A stretch of DNA of 12,990 nucleotides, taken from the NCBI GenBank assembly GCA_040512755.1, contig JBEVEP010000031.1:1-12990 (forward strand), given 5' to 3'. The stretch comes from JBEVEP01 sp040512755. Lineage in GTDB: Bacteria > Pseudomonadota > Alphaproteobacteria > Rhizobiales > Rhizobiaceae. Position numbers and translations under genes: made by a program. The notes under the pieces were generated by a model. It saw only the letters and a list, made by a program, of their open reading frames with translations. It was not told the origin of the DNA and made no database searches. This document shows positions 6,885 to 12,990 of the stretch, in pieces. Every line of letters begins with the position of its first letter. The first letter of the stretch is position 1.

Positions 6885-7869
6885 TAGCGGCTGCCATGCC
6901 GGAAAGCGAAAGTGCAGCCGCCCGGATAATTCCGGCTGCCAGGGCCGCTCCGGTCGCCTCTCCGTGATGCAGTTGAAGATCGAGGATCGGGCGAAGTCCA
7001 AGCCTCGCTGCCGCTCGCGCATGGCCGGGTTCGGCTGAAAGGTGTGCAAGCACGCAATGATCGAGAGCCGCGGGGTTGATAGTATGCAGTACGGCCGCGG
7101 CCGCAGTCGTCGCAAAGCCGTCAAGAATGACGGCCACCCGCTGCTTTCGCGCGGCAAGGATGGCACCTGCAATCGCTGCAAATTCGCGCCCGCCAACACG
7201 CCGCAATGCTTCCAGCGGATCCTTCAGATTCTTGCCGTGGAAAGCCAGAGCGCGGTCTACGACAGCCGCTTTGCGCGCGACCATCGCATCATCCGCGCCG
7301 GACCCCGATCCGACCCACTCGGCGCCGCTCCCGCCAAGCAGCGCTGCGAACAAGGCGGCGGCGACCGTGGAATTGCCGACTCCCAGATCGCCAATGCAGA
7401 GCAGATCGGTGTCGGCTACAGCTTCCATCCCGAACGCCATGGTGGCCGCGCACGCACGCTCATCGAGAGCTGCATCCTCCGTGATATTCGCAGTCGGAAG
7501 CTCGAGAGCAAGGTCGAACACCTTGAGCCCGAGATTGGAGGCAATGCAGAACTGATTTATCGCTGCGCCGCCGGACGCGGTCAGTTCCACAAGTTGGGCG
7601 GTCGTCACCTGCGAGCGGGGCGAAATGTCCTGACCGGCTATGCCATGATTGCCGGCAAAGATTGCGACCAGCGGCCTGTTCACGACCGGCGGGACCCGCC
7701 CCGTCCAGGCAGCCAGCCACTCCGCAATGTCTTCGAGCCGGCCAAGCGACCCCTTCGGCTTGCCCGTGCGTTCATAGAGAGAACGTACGCCGGCTGCCGC
7801 CCGTTCGTCAGGACCTTCAAGGGCCGCCAGCAGGCTACGAAAATCGTCGAATGGAAGTCCGCTTGTCAT
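6871..7869 (-). CDS. cobT: Nicotinate-nucleotide--dimethylbenzimidazole phosphoribosyltransferase
   Basis: A 332-residue cytosolic enzyme that transfers phosphoribose from nicotinate mononucleotide to 5,6-dimethylbenzimidazole, giving alpha-ribazole phosphate for the lower ligand of cobalamin. Family marks include KPKGSLGRLEDIAEWLA (37-53), AGNHGIA (72-78), the phosphate-binding GDLGVGNST (160-168) and LHHGEATGAALA near the end, where E304 corresponds to the catalytic base of Salmonella CobT. In Pseudomonas denitrificans nomenclature the same enzyme is CobU. Length is slightly below the enteric enzyme, as is usual in alphaproteobacteria. The ATG at 7869 fits the family's start (TSGLPFDDFRSLL), though the Shine-Dalgarno is weak. 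The stop lies inside the convergent histidine kinase gene, giving a 14-bp tail overlap. cobS is not in the window, and I see no cobalamin riboswitch upstream. Confidence 0.96.
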   Translation of the reverse strand: MTSGLPFDDFRSLLAALEGPDERAAAGVRSLYERTGKPKGSLGRLEDIAEWLAAWTGRVPPVVNRPLVAIFAGNHGIAGQDISPRSQVTTAQLVELTASGGAAINQFCIASNLGLKVFDLALELPTANITEDAALDERACAATMAFGMEAVADTDLLCIGDLGVGNSTVAAALFAALLGGSGAEWVGSGSGADDAMVARKAAVVDRALAFHGKNLKDPLEALRRVGGREFAAIAGAILAARKQRVAVILDGFATTAAAAVLHTINPAALDHCVLAHLSAEPGHARAAARLGLRPILDLQLHHGEATGAALAAGIIRAAALSLSGMAAAIRQP

Positions 7870-8040
7870 CTCGCGTCTGTCTGCCTCTGTGCTGTACCGC
7901 TCGTGTCCGTTTTCATCTCTCTACACAATCACACGCATTAGGAAATGATGTGACGCAAGAAGCTTTTTCCGCAGCGCGTTTAAACGGGCTTGCATCGTCT
8001 TCGAGGCTGCACCATCTGGGAAGTTCGAAACGGAATCGCC

Positions 8041-8280
8041 ATGACGGCCATCGAATCACCTTGCATTCTTGTTTGCTCGATCGACATGAAAACCGGCTAC
8101 TGTTTTGGGTGTGGCCGGACACGCGATGAGATATCCGGCTGGATCGCCATGACAGCGGAAACTCGCCGCAGCATCATGGCGATTCTGCCTGAGCGCCTTG
8201 AGACAGTCGAGCGCAAACCACGACGCGAGACGCGGCGCGCTCGTATGGCGCGTGAACGCAGCGCCGCAGGACAGCCATGA
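8041..8280 (+). CDS. DUF1289 family protein, small four-cysteine protein
   Basis: A 79-residue protein with the DUF1289 pattern ESPCILVCSID, TGYCFGCGRT and the ensuing W: cysteines C8, C12, C21 and C24 form a likely zinc- or iron-sulfur-binding knuckle, followed by a basic arginine-rich tail (59-72). The biochemical function of the family is not established; the fold suggests metal binding. The ATG at 8041 begins three residues before the conserved ESPC motif and matches the family's normal length; the open frame to 7990 is unlikely. Its stop overlaps the next ATG (ATGA, 8277-8280), so it is translationally coupled to the aspartic protease gene. The 171 bp between cobT and this gene carries a divergent promoter by position, but I see no convincing hexamers. 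Confidence 0.9.
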   Translation: MTAIESPCILVCSIDMKTGYCFGCGRTRDEISGWIAMTAETRRSIMAILPERLETVERKPRRETRRARMARERSAAGQP

Positions 8281-8981
8281 GTCGTTTTCTTTGGATCATC
8301 ATTGCAGTCATCGGCGGCGGTCTGATCCTGCTGGTCCTGAATGACTCCGCGGGTTCGACATTCGGCATCGCCAACGACGCCTTTGGCCAGACGCTCTATC
8401 TCGGCATTTGGGGAACAGTGCTTGCCGCCGGAATCCTCGGCTCCGGGATGCGGCTGGGCTATGTCGCGCGCAGCCTGGCGCTATGGTTGCTGGTCATCCT
8501 TGCCCTGATCGCCGGCTATCAATACCGTTACGAGCTGCAGGACTTCGCAAACAGGGTGACAGCCGGTCTTGTTCCGGGAAGCCCGCTTTCCATCAGTGAC
8601 GGCGACGGCAATCATGTCGTGATGCTGGACAAGCTCTCGAACGGCCACTTCGGGGCGCGGGCGGCAATCAATGGGGCCGCGGTCGACGTGCTGGTCGACA
8701 CCGGCGCCAGCAGCACCGTGTTGACGGCTTCCGATGCCAGGCGTGCCGGCTTCGATACCGCTGCTCTCAGCTTCACAATCCCCGTGTCCACGGCGAACGG
8801 TACAGCCAAGGCGGCGCGCGTGATTGCAGACACGATCACAATCGGCGCGATCACGCGCCGGAATGTGCCGATGCTGGTCGCCGAAAGCGGCGCGCTTGGC
8901 CAGACGTTGCTCGGCATGAATTTCATCGGAACTCTGTCCGGTTTCGATGTGCGGGGCGACCGGATGATCCTGAGGGACTGA
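8277..8981 (+). CDS. Membrane-anchored retropepsin-like aspartic protease (TIGR02281-type, clan AA)
   Basis: A 234-residue protein with three hydrophobic segments (about 3-21, 39-57, 66-81) and a single C-terminal retropepsin-like domain. The catalytic motif is VLVDTGASSTVL, with D141 the active aspartate and DTGAS the clan AA signature. The second conserved element, LLGMNFIG, is at 211-218 and corresponds to the hydrophobic-hydrophobic-Gly motif. One such domain carries one catalytic Asp, so the active form should be a homodimer. The odd number of membrane segments would place the protease domain on the opposite side from the N-terminus, probably the periplasm. The start ATG overlaps the DUF1289 stop. 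The substrate is unknown; the pairing with DUF1289 is, to my recollection, frequent in alphaproteobacteria. Confidence 0.9.
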   Translation: MSRFLWIIIAVIGGGLILLVLNDSAGSTFGIANDAFGQTLYLGIWGTVLAAGILGSGMRLGYVARSLALWLLVILALIAGYQYRYELQDFANRVTAGLVPGSPLSISDGDGNHVVMLDKLSNGHFGARAAINGAAVDVLVDTGASSTVLTASDARRAGFDTAALSFTIPVSTANGTAKAARVIADTITIGAITRRNVPMLVAESGALGQTLLGMNFIGTLSGFDVRGDRMILRD

Positions 8982-8999
8982 GCCTGGCTGCGATGCCCG

Positions 9000-9833
9000 C
9001 TAGTCAAAAAGACTGATGAAAAAGCGCGCCGAAACGAATAAGCAAAACAGGCCGAAGCCAATCTCGAGATGCCGTTTCTTCAGCCAGTGCGCCAGATGGA
9101 CGCCATAAGGCGTGACGATCAGCGCAATCGGTATGACGAGAGCGACGGCTATCCAGTTGATGTATCCCGTGGAGACGATAGGAAGCAGCGGATTGCCCCA
9201 GCCTGCCCAGATATAGCCGATCGTGCCCGGGATCGCGATCATCACACCGACACCGGAAGATGTGGCGACCGCCTGATGCATCGGGCGCCCGTAGAGGGTC
9301 ATGAAGGTATTGTTCATCACGCCTCCCCCGATGCCCATCAGCGTCGAAAAGAAACCGATGAGCACGCCGATGAAAGACCGCCACGGATTTCCGGGAACTT
9401 TGTCGCCCAGACGCCAACTGTCACGGTTGAACAGCAGCTTCAGCCCCACCAGCACCGTAATCGCTGAGAAGATGATCCGCAGGCCTTCGCTCGAAATGTA
9501 TGCCGCAGCGATGGAAGCGAGAATGACACCGGCAGGCACAGGGATCAGAAAGGACCTCAGCAGGTCCATATCAACCGCGCCCTTGGCTTTATGCCCCGTG
9601 AAAGAGCGGATCGAGGTCGGAACGATGATCGCCAGCGAGGAGCCGACGGAGAGGTGCATCCTCACAATTTCGTCTACACCCAACAATCCGAAGACCTGGT
9701 AGAACACCGGTACCAGCACGGCGACGCCACCGATCCCGAAAATTCCGGCCAGAAGACCAGAAACGACGCCGGAAGCGGCAACTACAGCAGCGAAAGTGGC
9801 GATCTCTCCCGCCGCCATATGCATTTCCGGCAT
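9000..9833 (-). CDS. Sulfite exporter TauE/SafE (TSUP) family membrane protein
   Basis: A 277-residue inner-membrane transporter of the TSUP family, generally linked to export or uptake of sulfite, sulfonates or related organic anions. About eight hydrophobic segments are visible in two homologous halves. Each half begins with the glycine-rich family motif: GLLAGIFGIGGVAVLVPVF (26-44) and FSTLMGIGGGVMNNTFM (about 160-177). The ATG at 9833 is preceded by GGAGAGG (complement of about 9840-9846), a good Shine-Dalgarno; internal ATGs at codons 4 and 6 are less well placed. It lies 130 bp downstream of dusA on the same strand and converges with the aspartic protease gene across only 18 bp. No sulfur-metabolism gene adjoins it, so the substrate cannot be assigned. 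Confidence 0.93.
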   Translation of the reverse strand: MPEMHMAAGEIATFAAVVAASGVVSGLLAGIFGIGGVAVLVPVFYQVFGLLGVDEIVRMHLSVGSSLAIIVPTSIRSFTGHKAKGAVDMDLLRSFLIPVPAGVILASIAAAYISSEGLRIIFSAITVLVGLKLLFNRDSWRLGDKVPGNPWRSFIGVLIGFFSTLMGIGGGVMNNTFMTLYGRPMHQAVATSSGVGVMIAIPGTIGYIWAGWGNPLLPIVSTGYINWIAVALVIPIALIVTPYGVHLAHWLKKRHLEIGFGLFCLFVSARFFISLFD

Positions 9834-9939
9834 TTCTGGCCTCTCCGGTGGGTTGGCGGATGGCTATCCTGCCGATTGGCGAAAGTAAACCGGCCATCAA
9901 ATGGCAAGCGAGCAATGGATCGGAGGCACGAAGTGGAAG

Positions 9940-9954
9940 CCGTCCCTGTGACGG
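9940..9954 (-). terminator. Weak hairpin after dusA
   Basis: CCGTC at 9940-9944 pairs with GACGG at 9950-9954 around a five-base loop, ten bases past the dusA stop. It is short and has no T tract, so it may be only partial termination or chance. The rest of the 130-bp gap up to the TSUP start holds its Shine-Dalgarno and no other clear element. Confidence 0.2.
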
Positions 9955-9963
9955 TGGTTCGCG

Positions 9964-10968
9964 TCAAGCAGCCTTGCTGTCCGAGCCGAAGTCTACTGCC
10001 GCAAACGCCCGATGCAGCACCTCTGGCCCGGCCCCGGCCTGCGCAGCATCGGTGGAAAGGATCTGCCGGTAGCGCCGCGCCCCCGGGAGGCCATGGAAAA
10101 GCCCGACCATGTGGCGCGTGACATGCGCCAGACGTCCTCCGTGCTCAATGTGGCGGGCTGCATAGGCGGCCATCCGTTCGACCAGAACACCAAAATCCAC
10201 GGGCGGCTGGCTCTCCCCGTAAATCAGACGATCGGTATCGGCCAGGATAGCGGGCGTATGGTAAGCCGCACGGCCAAGCATCACGCCGTCCACGTAGTCG
10301 AGATGCCGCGCGGCTTCATCCAGAGATTGGATGCCGCCATTGATGCCGATGAATCGATCGGGATTTTTGCCTTTCAGCCGGTAGACGCGATCATAGTCAA
10401 GTGGTGGAATGTCCCGATTTTCCTTCGGGCTCAAACCTTCGAGCCACGCCTTGCGCGCATGTACCCAAAGGGCATCGGCGCCGGCGGCAAATACCGCATT
10501 CGAAAGGTCATCGAGCGCAAATTCCGGATCCTGATCGTCAACGCCGATACGGCATTTGACGGTAACCGGAATCCCAACCGCCCCCTTCATCGCGGCAACG
10601 CCCTCGGCCACCAGATCGGGGGTCTTCATCAGGCAGGCGCCGAACGTGCCTGATTGCACGCGGTCGGACGGGCAGCCTACATTGACGTTGATCTCGTCAT
10701 AGCCGAACGCTTCGCCAATCCGCGCAGCCTCCGCCAGCTTGGCGGGATCGGAGCCGCCGAGTTGCAATGCGACGGGATGCTCACAGGCATCAAAACCGAG
10801 CAGCCGCTCTCGGGCTCCATGAATGACAGCATCAGCAACCACCATTTCCGTATAGAGCAGCGCCCGGCGTGTGAGTAGCCGATGGAGGAAACGGCAATGA
10901 CGGTCCGTCCAATCCATCATAGGCGCAACGGAAAGAACTCTTCGTTTGTTAGAGTACTGATTTTTCAT
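9964..10968 (-). CDS. dusA: tRNA-dihydrouridine(20/20a) synthase DusA
   Basis: A 334-residue FMN-dependent enzyme that reduces uridines 20 and 20a in the tRNA D-loop. The TIM-barrel opens with VAPMMDWTDRHCRFL (14-28), diagnostic of DusA as against DusB or DusC. The catalytic cysteine is C99 in NVNVGCPSDRVQ; flavin-contacting residues include K138 (VKCR), H170 and R172 (VHARKAW), and the phosphate-binding NGGI (210-213) and LGRAAY (231-236). The helical C-terminal tRNA-binding domain ends with HMVGLFHGLPGARRYRQIL. Length is normal. The start ATG at 10968 lacks a clear Shine-Dalgarno, but the conserved domain begins soon after. The 5' end of dusA is a known integration site for some phages and islands; here no integrase or flanking repeat is seen. 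Confidence 0.96.
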   Translation of the reverse strand: MKNQYSNKRRVLSVAPMMDWTDRHCRFLHRLLTRRALLYTEMVVADAVIHGARERLLGFDACEHPVALQLGGSDPAKLAEAARIGEAFGYDEINVNVGCPSDRVQSGTFGACLMKTPDLVAEGVAAMKGAVGIPVTVKCRIGVDDQDPEFALDDLSNAVFAAGADALWVHARKAWLEGLSPKENRDIPPLDYDRVYRLKGKNPDRFIGINGGIQSLDEAARHLDYVDGVMLGRAAYHTPAILADTDRLIYGESQPPVDFGVLVERMAAYAARHIEHGGRLAHVTRHMVGLFHGLPGARRYRQILSTDAAQAGAGPEVLHRAFAAVDFGSDSKAA

Positions 10969-11267
10969 GGTTTTCTAGAACGCCAGCACTGTGGCTGCTG
11001 CTTTGCCTTATTTGGCCCACTCTCTAACACTCGTATCTATTTGAAACCACACTTTAGTTCCATGCCGGGCTGACCGTTCGTCAACCCACGGATCTTTCAG
11101 CGCGTTTCCGGGCAAGGCGAGCCTGCATCATTGCTGCCGAGTGAAACAATTCGGTGCAGTGCGATCGGGTTCAACGCATAGTTGCGGCTGGTAAATACGA
11201 GTGCTAGGGTGCGCTTCGGAGACGGGGGAACCCATCGTGGGGGCGGACTCCTGGGAGGAGATCTGAC
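10969..11267. promoter_or_regulatory. Divergent intergenic region between dusA and the GYD gene
   Basis: No gene is supported in these 299 bp. The dusA half (10969-11060) is AT-richer and holds an 8-bp palindrome TTCTAGAA at 10973-10980 just before the dusA ATG. A minus-strand TTGACG (complement of 11079-11084) could be a -35 for dusA but lacks a convincing -10. On the plus strand TTGCGG (11182-11187) and TGCTAGGGT (11202-11210) could be part of a promoter for the GYD gene, with poor spacing. The last 40 bp form the GYD gene leader with two small hairpins. No tRNA, repeat or attachment site is seen. Confidence 0.4.
11248..11260 (+). promoter_or_regulatory. Shine-Dalgarno of the GYD gene within a small hairpin
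   Basis: GGGAGGAG at 11253-11260 is an excellent Shine-Dalgarno, seven bases before the ATG at 11268. The preceding CTCCT (11248-11252) is exactly complementary to AGGAG (11256-11260) across a GGG loop, so the site can fold shut. A second small hairpin, CCCA-TCG-TGGG, lies just upstream at 11231-11241. The strong Shine-Dalgarno is certain; control by folding is inference, and five pairs are only marginally stable. Confidence 0.5.
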
Positions 11268-11564
11268 ATGGCCACCTACGTGGTGCTCGCAAACTTTACA
11301 GACCAGGGGCTTCGCGCAATCAAGGATTCGCCGCAGCGCGCTGAAGTGCTGAAGGCACTCGCCGAAAAGAGCGGCGTGAAGGTGCGGGACATCTTCTGGA
11401 CGTTTGGTCAGACCGAAATCGTCGTCGCGATCGCTGAATCCGACAATGATGTCGCCGTGACGGCTCTCACGCTTGCAATCTCGCAGTTGGGCAACGTCAA
11501 AGCACAGACCTTGCGTGCGTATGACGCCAATGAAATACGCGAAATCATCAGCAAGATGCCATAG
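11268..11564 (+). CDS. Small GYD-domain-like protein
   Basis: A 98-residue soluble protein resembling the GYD family: small alpha-beta barrel-like proteins of unknown biochemical role that usually stand alone. The layout fits: an opening strand (MATYVVLANFTDQG), a helix with SPQRAEVLKALAEKSGVKV, the strand DIFWTFGQTEIVVAIAE, then a helix rich in Ala/Leu (about 61-75) and the final strand VKAQTLRAYD. The family's name motif G-x-Y-D in the central strand appears here as GQTE (47-50), so the defining Tyr-Asp pair is replaced. The start is fixed by the strong Shine-Dalgarno. The gene stands alone between dusA (divergent) and the exported protein gene (convergent). No function is assigned. Confidence 0.83.
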   Translation: MATYVVLANFTDQGLRAIKDSPQRAEVLKALAEKSGVKVRDIFWTFGQTEIVVAIAESDNDVAVTALTLAISQLGNVKAQTLRAYDANEIREIISKMP

Positions 11565-11601
11565 TCGGAGTCGCCATACCACGCAGGCCAAGAACACATG
11601 G

Positions 11602-11636
11602 GACGCGGCGGATTTCGCAGCCGGTTCAACCGCGTC
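11602..11636. terminator. Possible two-way hairpin between convergent genes
   Basis: GACGCGG at 11602-11608 pairs perfectly with CCGCGTC at 11630-11636, enclosing 21 bases that contain a further small palindrome (CGGTTCAACCG). It sits in the 85-bp gap between the GYD gene and the exported protein gene, which converge, so it could end both transcripts. No T tract follows on either strand. Confidence 0.35.
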
Positions 11637-11649
11637 GCATCGGTCAGCG

Positions 11650-12027
11650 TTACTCTCTGAAAGCGACAGAGCGGTGTGTCAATTGCGTTGGCGCCGAGGC
11701 TGCCGGCTCCCTTACAACGAGAACATCGCCGTTGCGTACGATCTCGAAATCGACGGGCGGTTCGCCAACGGACTGTGGTACCGAGATGACCGCGCGCTGG
11801 CCGGCCGCCAGCGTCGTGCTGAACCGGATCGGCAATCCGTCTGCGCCGGCGGCCAATGTCGTGATGACCTTGTACCCCTCCTGATCGGCCGTGTAGTACA
11901 GAATGCCTTGCATGGCGCCGATACGGACGCTGTGACCGCTTCCCGGCGTCAGGTCTGCAGCCGTTGAGATACCTGTCATTGCCAGGCAGGCAAATGCAGC
12001 AAATGTGGTCAAACGCGAAATCCTCAC
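11650..12027 (-). CDS. Small exported protein of unknown function
   Basis: I do not recognise the family. The 125-residue product starts with a classic signal peptide: MRISR, a hydrophobic core (LTTFAAFACLAMTGI), and a cleavage-like STAA-D around residue 24, leaving a mature domain of about 101 residues in the periplasm or outside. The mature part begins GSGHSVRIGAMQGILYYTADQEG, is predicted beta-rich with alternating hydrophobics (YKVITTLA, ISVPQS, VDFEIV, DVLVV) and has no cysteine. The start is a GTG at 12027, chosen because AAAGGAGG lies five bases upstream and a signal peptide follows immediately; the open frame continues to 12210 but that extension has no signal or coding character. The gene is monocistronic and convergent with the GYD gene. 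Confidence 0.8.
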   Translation of the reverse strand: MRISRLTTFAAFACLAMTGISTAADLTPGSGHSVRIGAMQGILYYTADQEGYKVITTLAAGADGLPIRFSTTLAAGQRAVISVPQSVGEPPVDFEIVRNGDVLVVREPAASAPTQLTHRSVAFRE

Positions 12028-12032
12028 GAGTC

Positions 12033-12040
12033 CCTCCTTT
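12033..12040 (-). promoter_or_regulatory. Ribosome binding site deciding a GTG start
   Basis: AAAGGAGG on the minus strand, five bases before the GTG at 12027. It is almost a full complement of the 16S rRNA tail and decides the start of the small exported protein over the longer frame reaching 12210. Confidence 0.8.
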
Positions 12041-12283
12041 TGAAGTCGACGAACCGCATTGCGGCTCTGGATGGAAATCACCGAATGTGACGCTGGCAGT
12101 CGCCTATGCGGAAACGTCAGGCGCGATGGAACTGTCGTCGGTTCGCCAATCGGCCAGGTGCGCCGCTGGCGTTGACCAGCGGATGTTGAGACGACTCTTT
12201 CCTTTGCCAACCGAGCAAGCCGACTTTGGGGGAGTGGTATTTCAGCTTGATGTCGCGATGACGTGGATTTGTTTCAATTTCGC

Positions 12284-12299
12284 TTCGAATTGCATCGAA
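12284..12299. promoter_or_regulatory. Inverted repeat, possible operator
   Basis: TTCGAATTGCATCGAA: TTCGA at 12284-12288 and its exact complement TCGAA at 12295-12299, six bases apart, in the AT-richer middle of the intergenic region between two divergent genes. Size and location suit a dimeric repressor site. No regulator is assigned, and a five-base arm can occur by chance. Confidence 0.3.
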
Positions 12300-12313
12300 T
12301 AGCTTTCAAATGA

Positions 12314-12478
12314 GTTCCGAACGTTTGGAGTAGTACGTTTGACGCGCCGTCGAAGCGAACCCTGTGCCACCTTGCCGACTGGCATGCGAAGGAATTCCTC
12401 CGTGGAACAATTGAATTTGAGCCTGGAGATCGCCTTAGCTTGCTCGATGCGCTAATTCGGCGGCAGCAATCGCTGTTG
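12314..12478 (+). other. Open frame continuous with cutC, possible gene remnant or extension
   Basis: Fifty-five codons in the cutC frame with no stop, from just after the TGA at 12311-12313 to the ATG at 12479. The translation includes CHLADWHAKEFLRG and DRLSLLDALIRRQQSLL, which has the mix of charged and hydrophobic residues expected of a soluble helical protein. It has no ATG or GTG; a TTG at 12440 is the only alternative start before 12476. It may be the C-terminal end of a decayed gene, an N-terminal extension of CutC, or chance. I do not recognise it. Confidence 0.3.
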
Positions 12479-12490
12479 ATGGATCTCGGC

Positions 12491-12990
12491 ATGTCCCTCC
12501 CCAACCCTAACTCTGCTCCATTGCCCCTGATCGAAATCTGTGTGGAAGGTATCGACGGGTTGGTCGCGGCCCAGGAAAACGGCGCGGACCGCGTGGAACT
12601 TTGTGCTAGCCTGGTCGAAGGCGGGATCACGCCGAGCCTTGGCACCGTGCGCCTGGCGTTGGAAGTAGCCACAGTTCCGTTCCACGTCATTGTCCGGCCG
12701 CGAGGTGGCGACTTTCTGTATTCCAACGCCGAATACCGCTCGATGCTCGCCGACGTGGACGCGCTGCGGGACCTCGGCGTTGCCGGTGTTGTCGTGGGCT
12801 GCCTCAACGCCGACGGGACGATTGACGAAGCCCATATGACCGCTCTCGTGGAGCGTGCCGGTCCACTCAACGTCACCTGCCACCGCGCCTTCGATATGAC
12901 CCGAGATCCGTTCGAAGCCCTGGAAGCGTTGATCCGTTGCAAGGTCGGGCGTGTGCTGACGAGCGGTCAGCGCGATACCGCGGTCGACGG
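12491..12990 (+). CDS. cutC: Copper homeostasis protein CutC (N-terminal part, runs off the window)
   Basis: The first 166 codons of a CutC-family TIM-barrel protein, cut by the window end; full CutC proteins are about 240-250 residues. Family marks are in order: IEICVEG, NGADRVELC, the glycine-rich GGITPSLGTV, IVRPRGGDFLYS, VVGCLNADGTID, TCHRAFDM and VLTSGQ. Annotated from an E. coli copper-tolerance locus, the family's biochemical activity remains uncertain; in many alphaproteobacteria, as I recall, it lies beside amino-sugar catabolic genes, which cannot be checked here. Two ATGs are possible, 12479 and 12491. I choose 12491, with GGA seven bases upstream, because CutC proteins normally begin close to the first strand; either leaves an unconserved proline-rich leader of about 15-20 residues. 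Confidence 0.9.
   Translation, partial: MSLPNPNSAPLPLIEICVEGIDGLVAAQENGADRVELCASLVEGGITPSLGTVRLALEVATVPFHVIVRPRGGDFLYSNAEYRSMLADVDALRDLGVAGVVVGCLNADGTIDEAHMTALVERAGPLNVTCHRAFDMTRDPFEALEALIRCKVGRVLTSGQRDTAVD

Larger units (their letters stand above)
12028..12490. other. 463-bp region without a confident gene, between the exported protein gene and cutC
   Basis: By position it holds the divergent promoters of the exported protein gene and cutC, although no clear sigma-70-type pair stands out. An inverted repeat TTCGA-N6-TCGAA at 12284-12299 could be an operator. On the plus strand, the cutC reading frame stays open back to 12314, past its first ATGs. On the minus strand a long open frame covers the region but overlaps cutC in antisense and looks like a shadow. 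No tRNA or mobile element is visible. Confidence 0.5.

Noticed and set aside
7042..7941. 299-codon open frame on the plus strand
   Set aside because: Nearly all antisense to cobT; long only because of GC bias. CobT motifs settle the strand.
7870..8040. Cobalamin riboswitch upstream of cobT
   Set aside because: I could not find a B12-box-like sequence or the long structured leader on the cobT strand, and the gap is too short for a typical element.
10940..11100. Genomic island or phage inserted at dusA
   Set aside because: The 5' end of dusA is a known integration target, but there is no integrase, direct repeat or cargo on either side and dusA is intact.
12274..12942. 222-codon open frame on the minus strand
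   Set aside because: Antisense to cutC, whose family motifs continue to the window end; the translation is low-complexity in Ser/Arg.

Overview
The window looks like ordinary chromosomal DNA from an alphaproteobacterium, most likely a member of the Hyphomicrobiales (rhizobia and relatives). The basis is gene content and order: a DivJ/PleC/PdhS-type histidine kinase beside cobT, a DUF1289 protein coupled to a membrane-anchored TIGR02281-type aspartic protease, and GC-rich codon use. This is an inference from family resemblance; no database search was possible. There are fourteen protein-coding genes, two of them cut by the window edges. I see no RNA genes, CRISPR array, insertion sequence, integrase or phage gene.

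Layout. 1-911 (+): the end of one polar amino acid ABC permease and a complete second permease, overlapping by ATGA. 1036-2641 (+): a beta-hydroxyacid dehydrogenase (glyoxylate/succinic semialdehyde reductase type) followed after 10 nt by an AlkD-like DNA alkylation repair protein. 2706-5276 (-): four genes reading leftwards in the order membrane-anchored thermonuclease homologue, glutathione S-transferase, uracil-DNA glycosylase, Lrp/AsnC regulator. A near-consensus Lrp operator lies just before the regulator's start. 5349-6884 (+): sensor histidine kinase. 6871-7869 (-): CobT, whose 3' end overlaps the kinase gene tail to tail by 14 bp. 8041-8981 (+): DUF1289 protein and aspartic protease, overlapping by ATGA. 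9000-10968 (-): DusA, then a TauE/SafE-type anion exporter. 11268-11564 (+): a small GYD-family protein with a strong Shine-Dalgarno that could be masked by a hairpin. 11650-12027 (-): a small exported protein of unknown function, with a GTG start. 12491-12990 (+): the N-terminal part of CutC, preceded by an unexplained in-frame open stretch.

How the genes fit together. Most are housekeeping or small-metabolite genes rather than one pathway. Local functional units are amino acid import (1-911), a possible repair/detoxification set on the minus strand (nuclease homologue, GST, UDG) plus AlkD nearby, cobalamin lower-ligand assembly (CobT), and tRNA modification (DusA). I found no convincing new multi-gene system. 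The most informative extras are the Lrp operator, the masked Shine-Dalgarno before the GYD gene, the orphan exported protein, and the open frame upstream of cutC.
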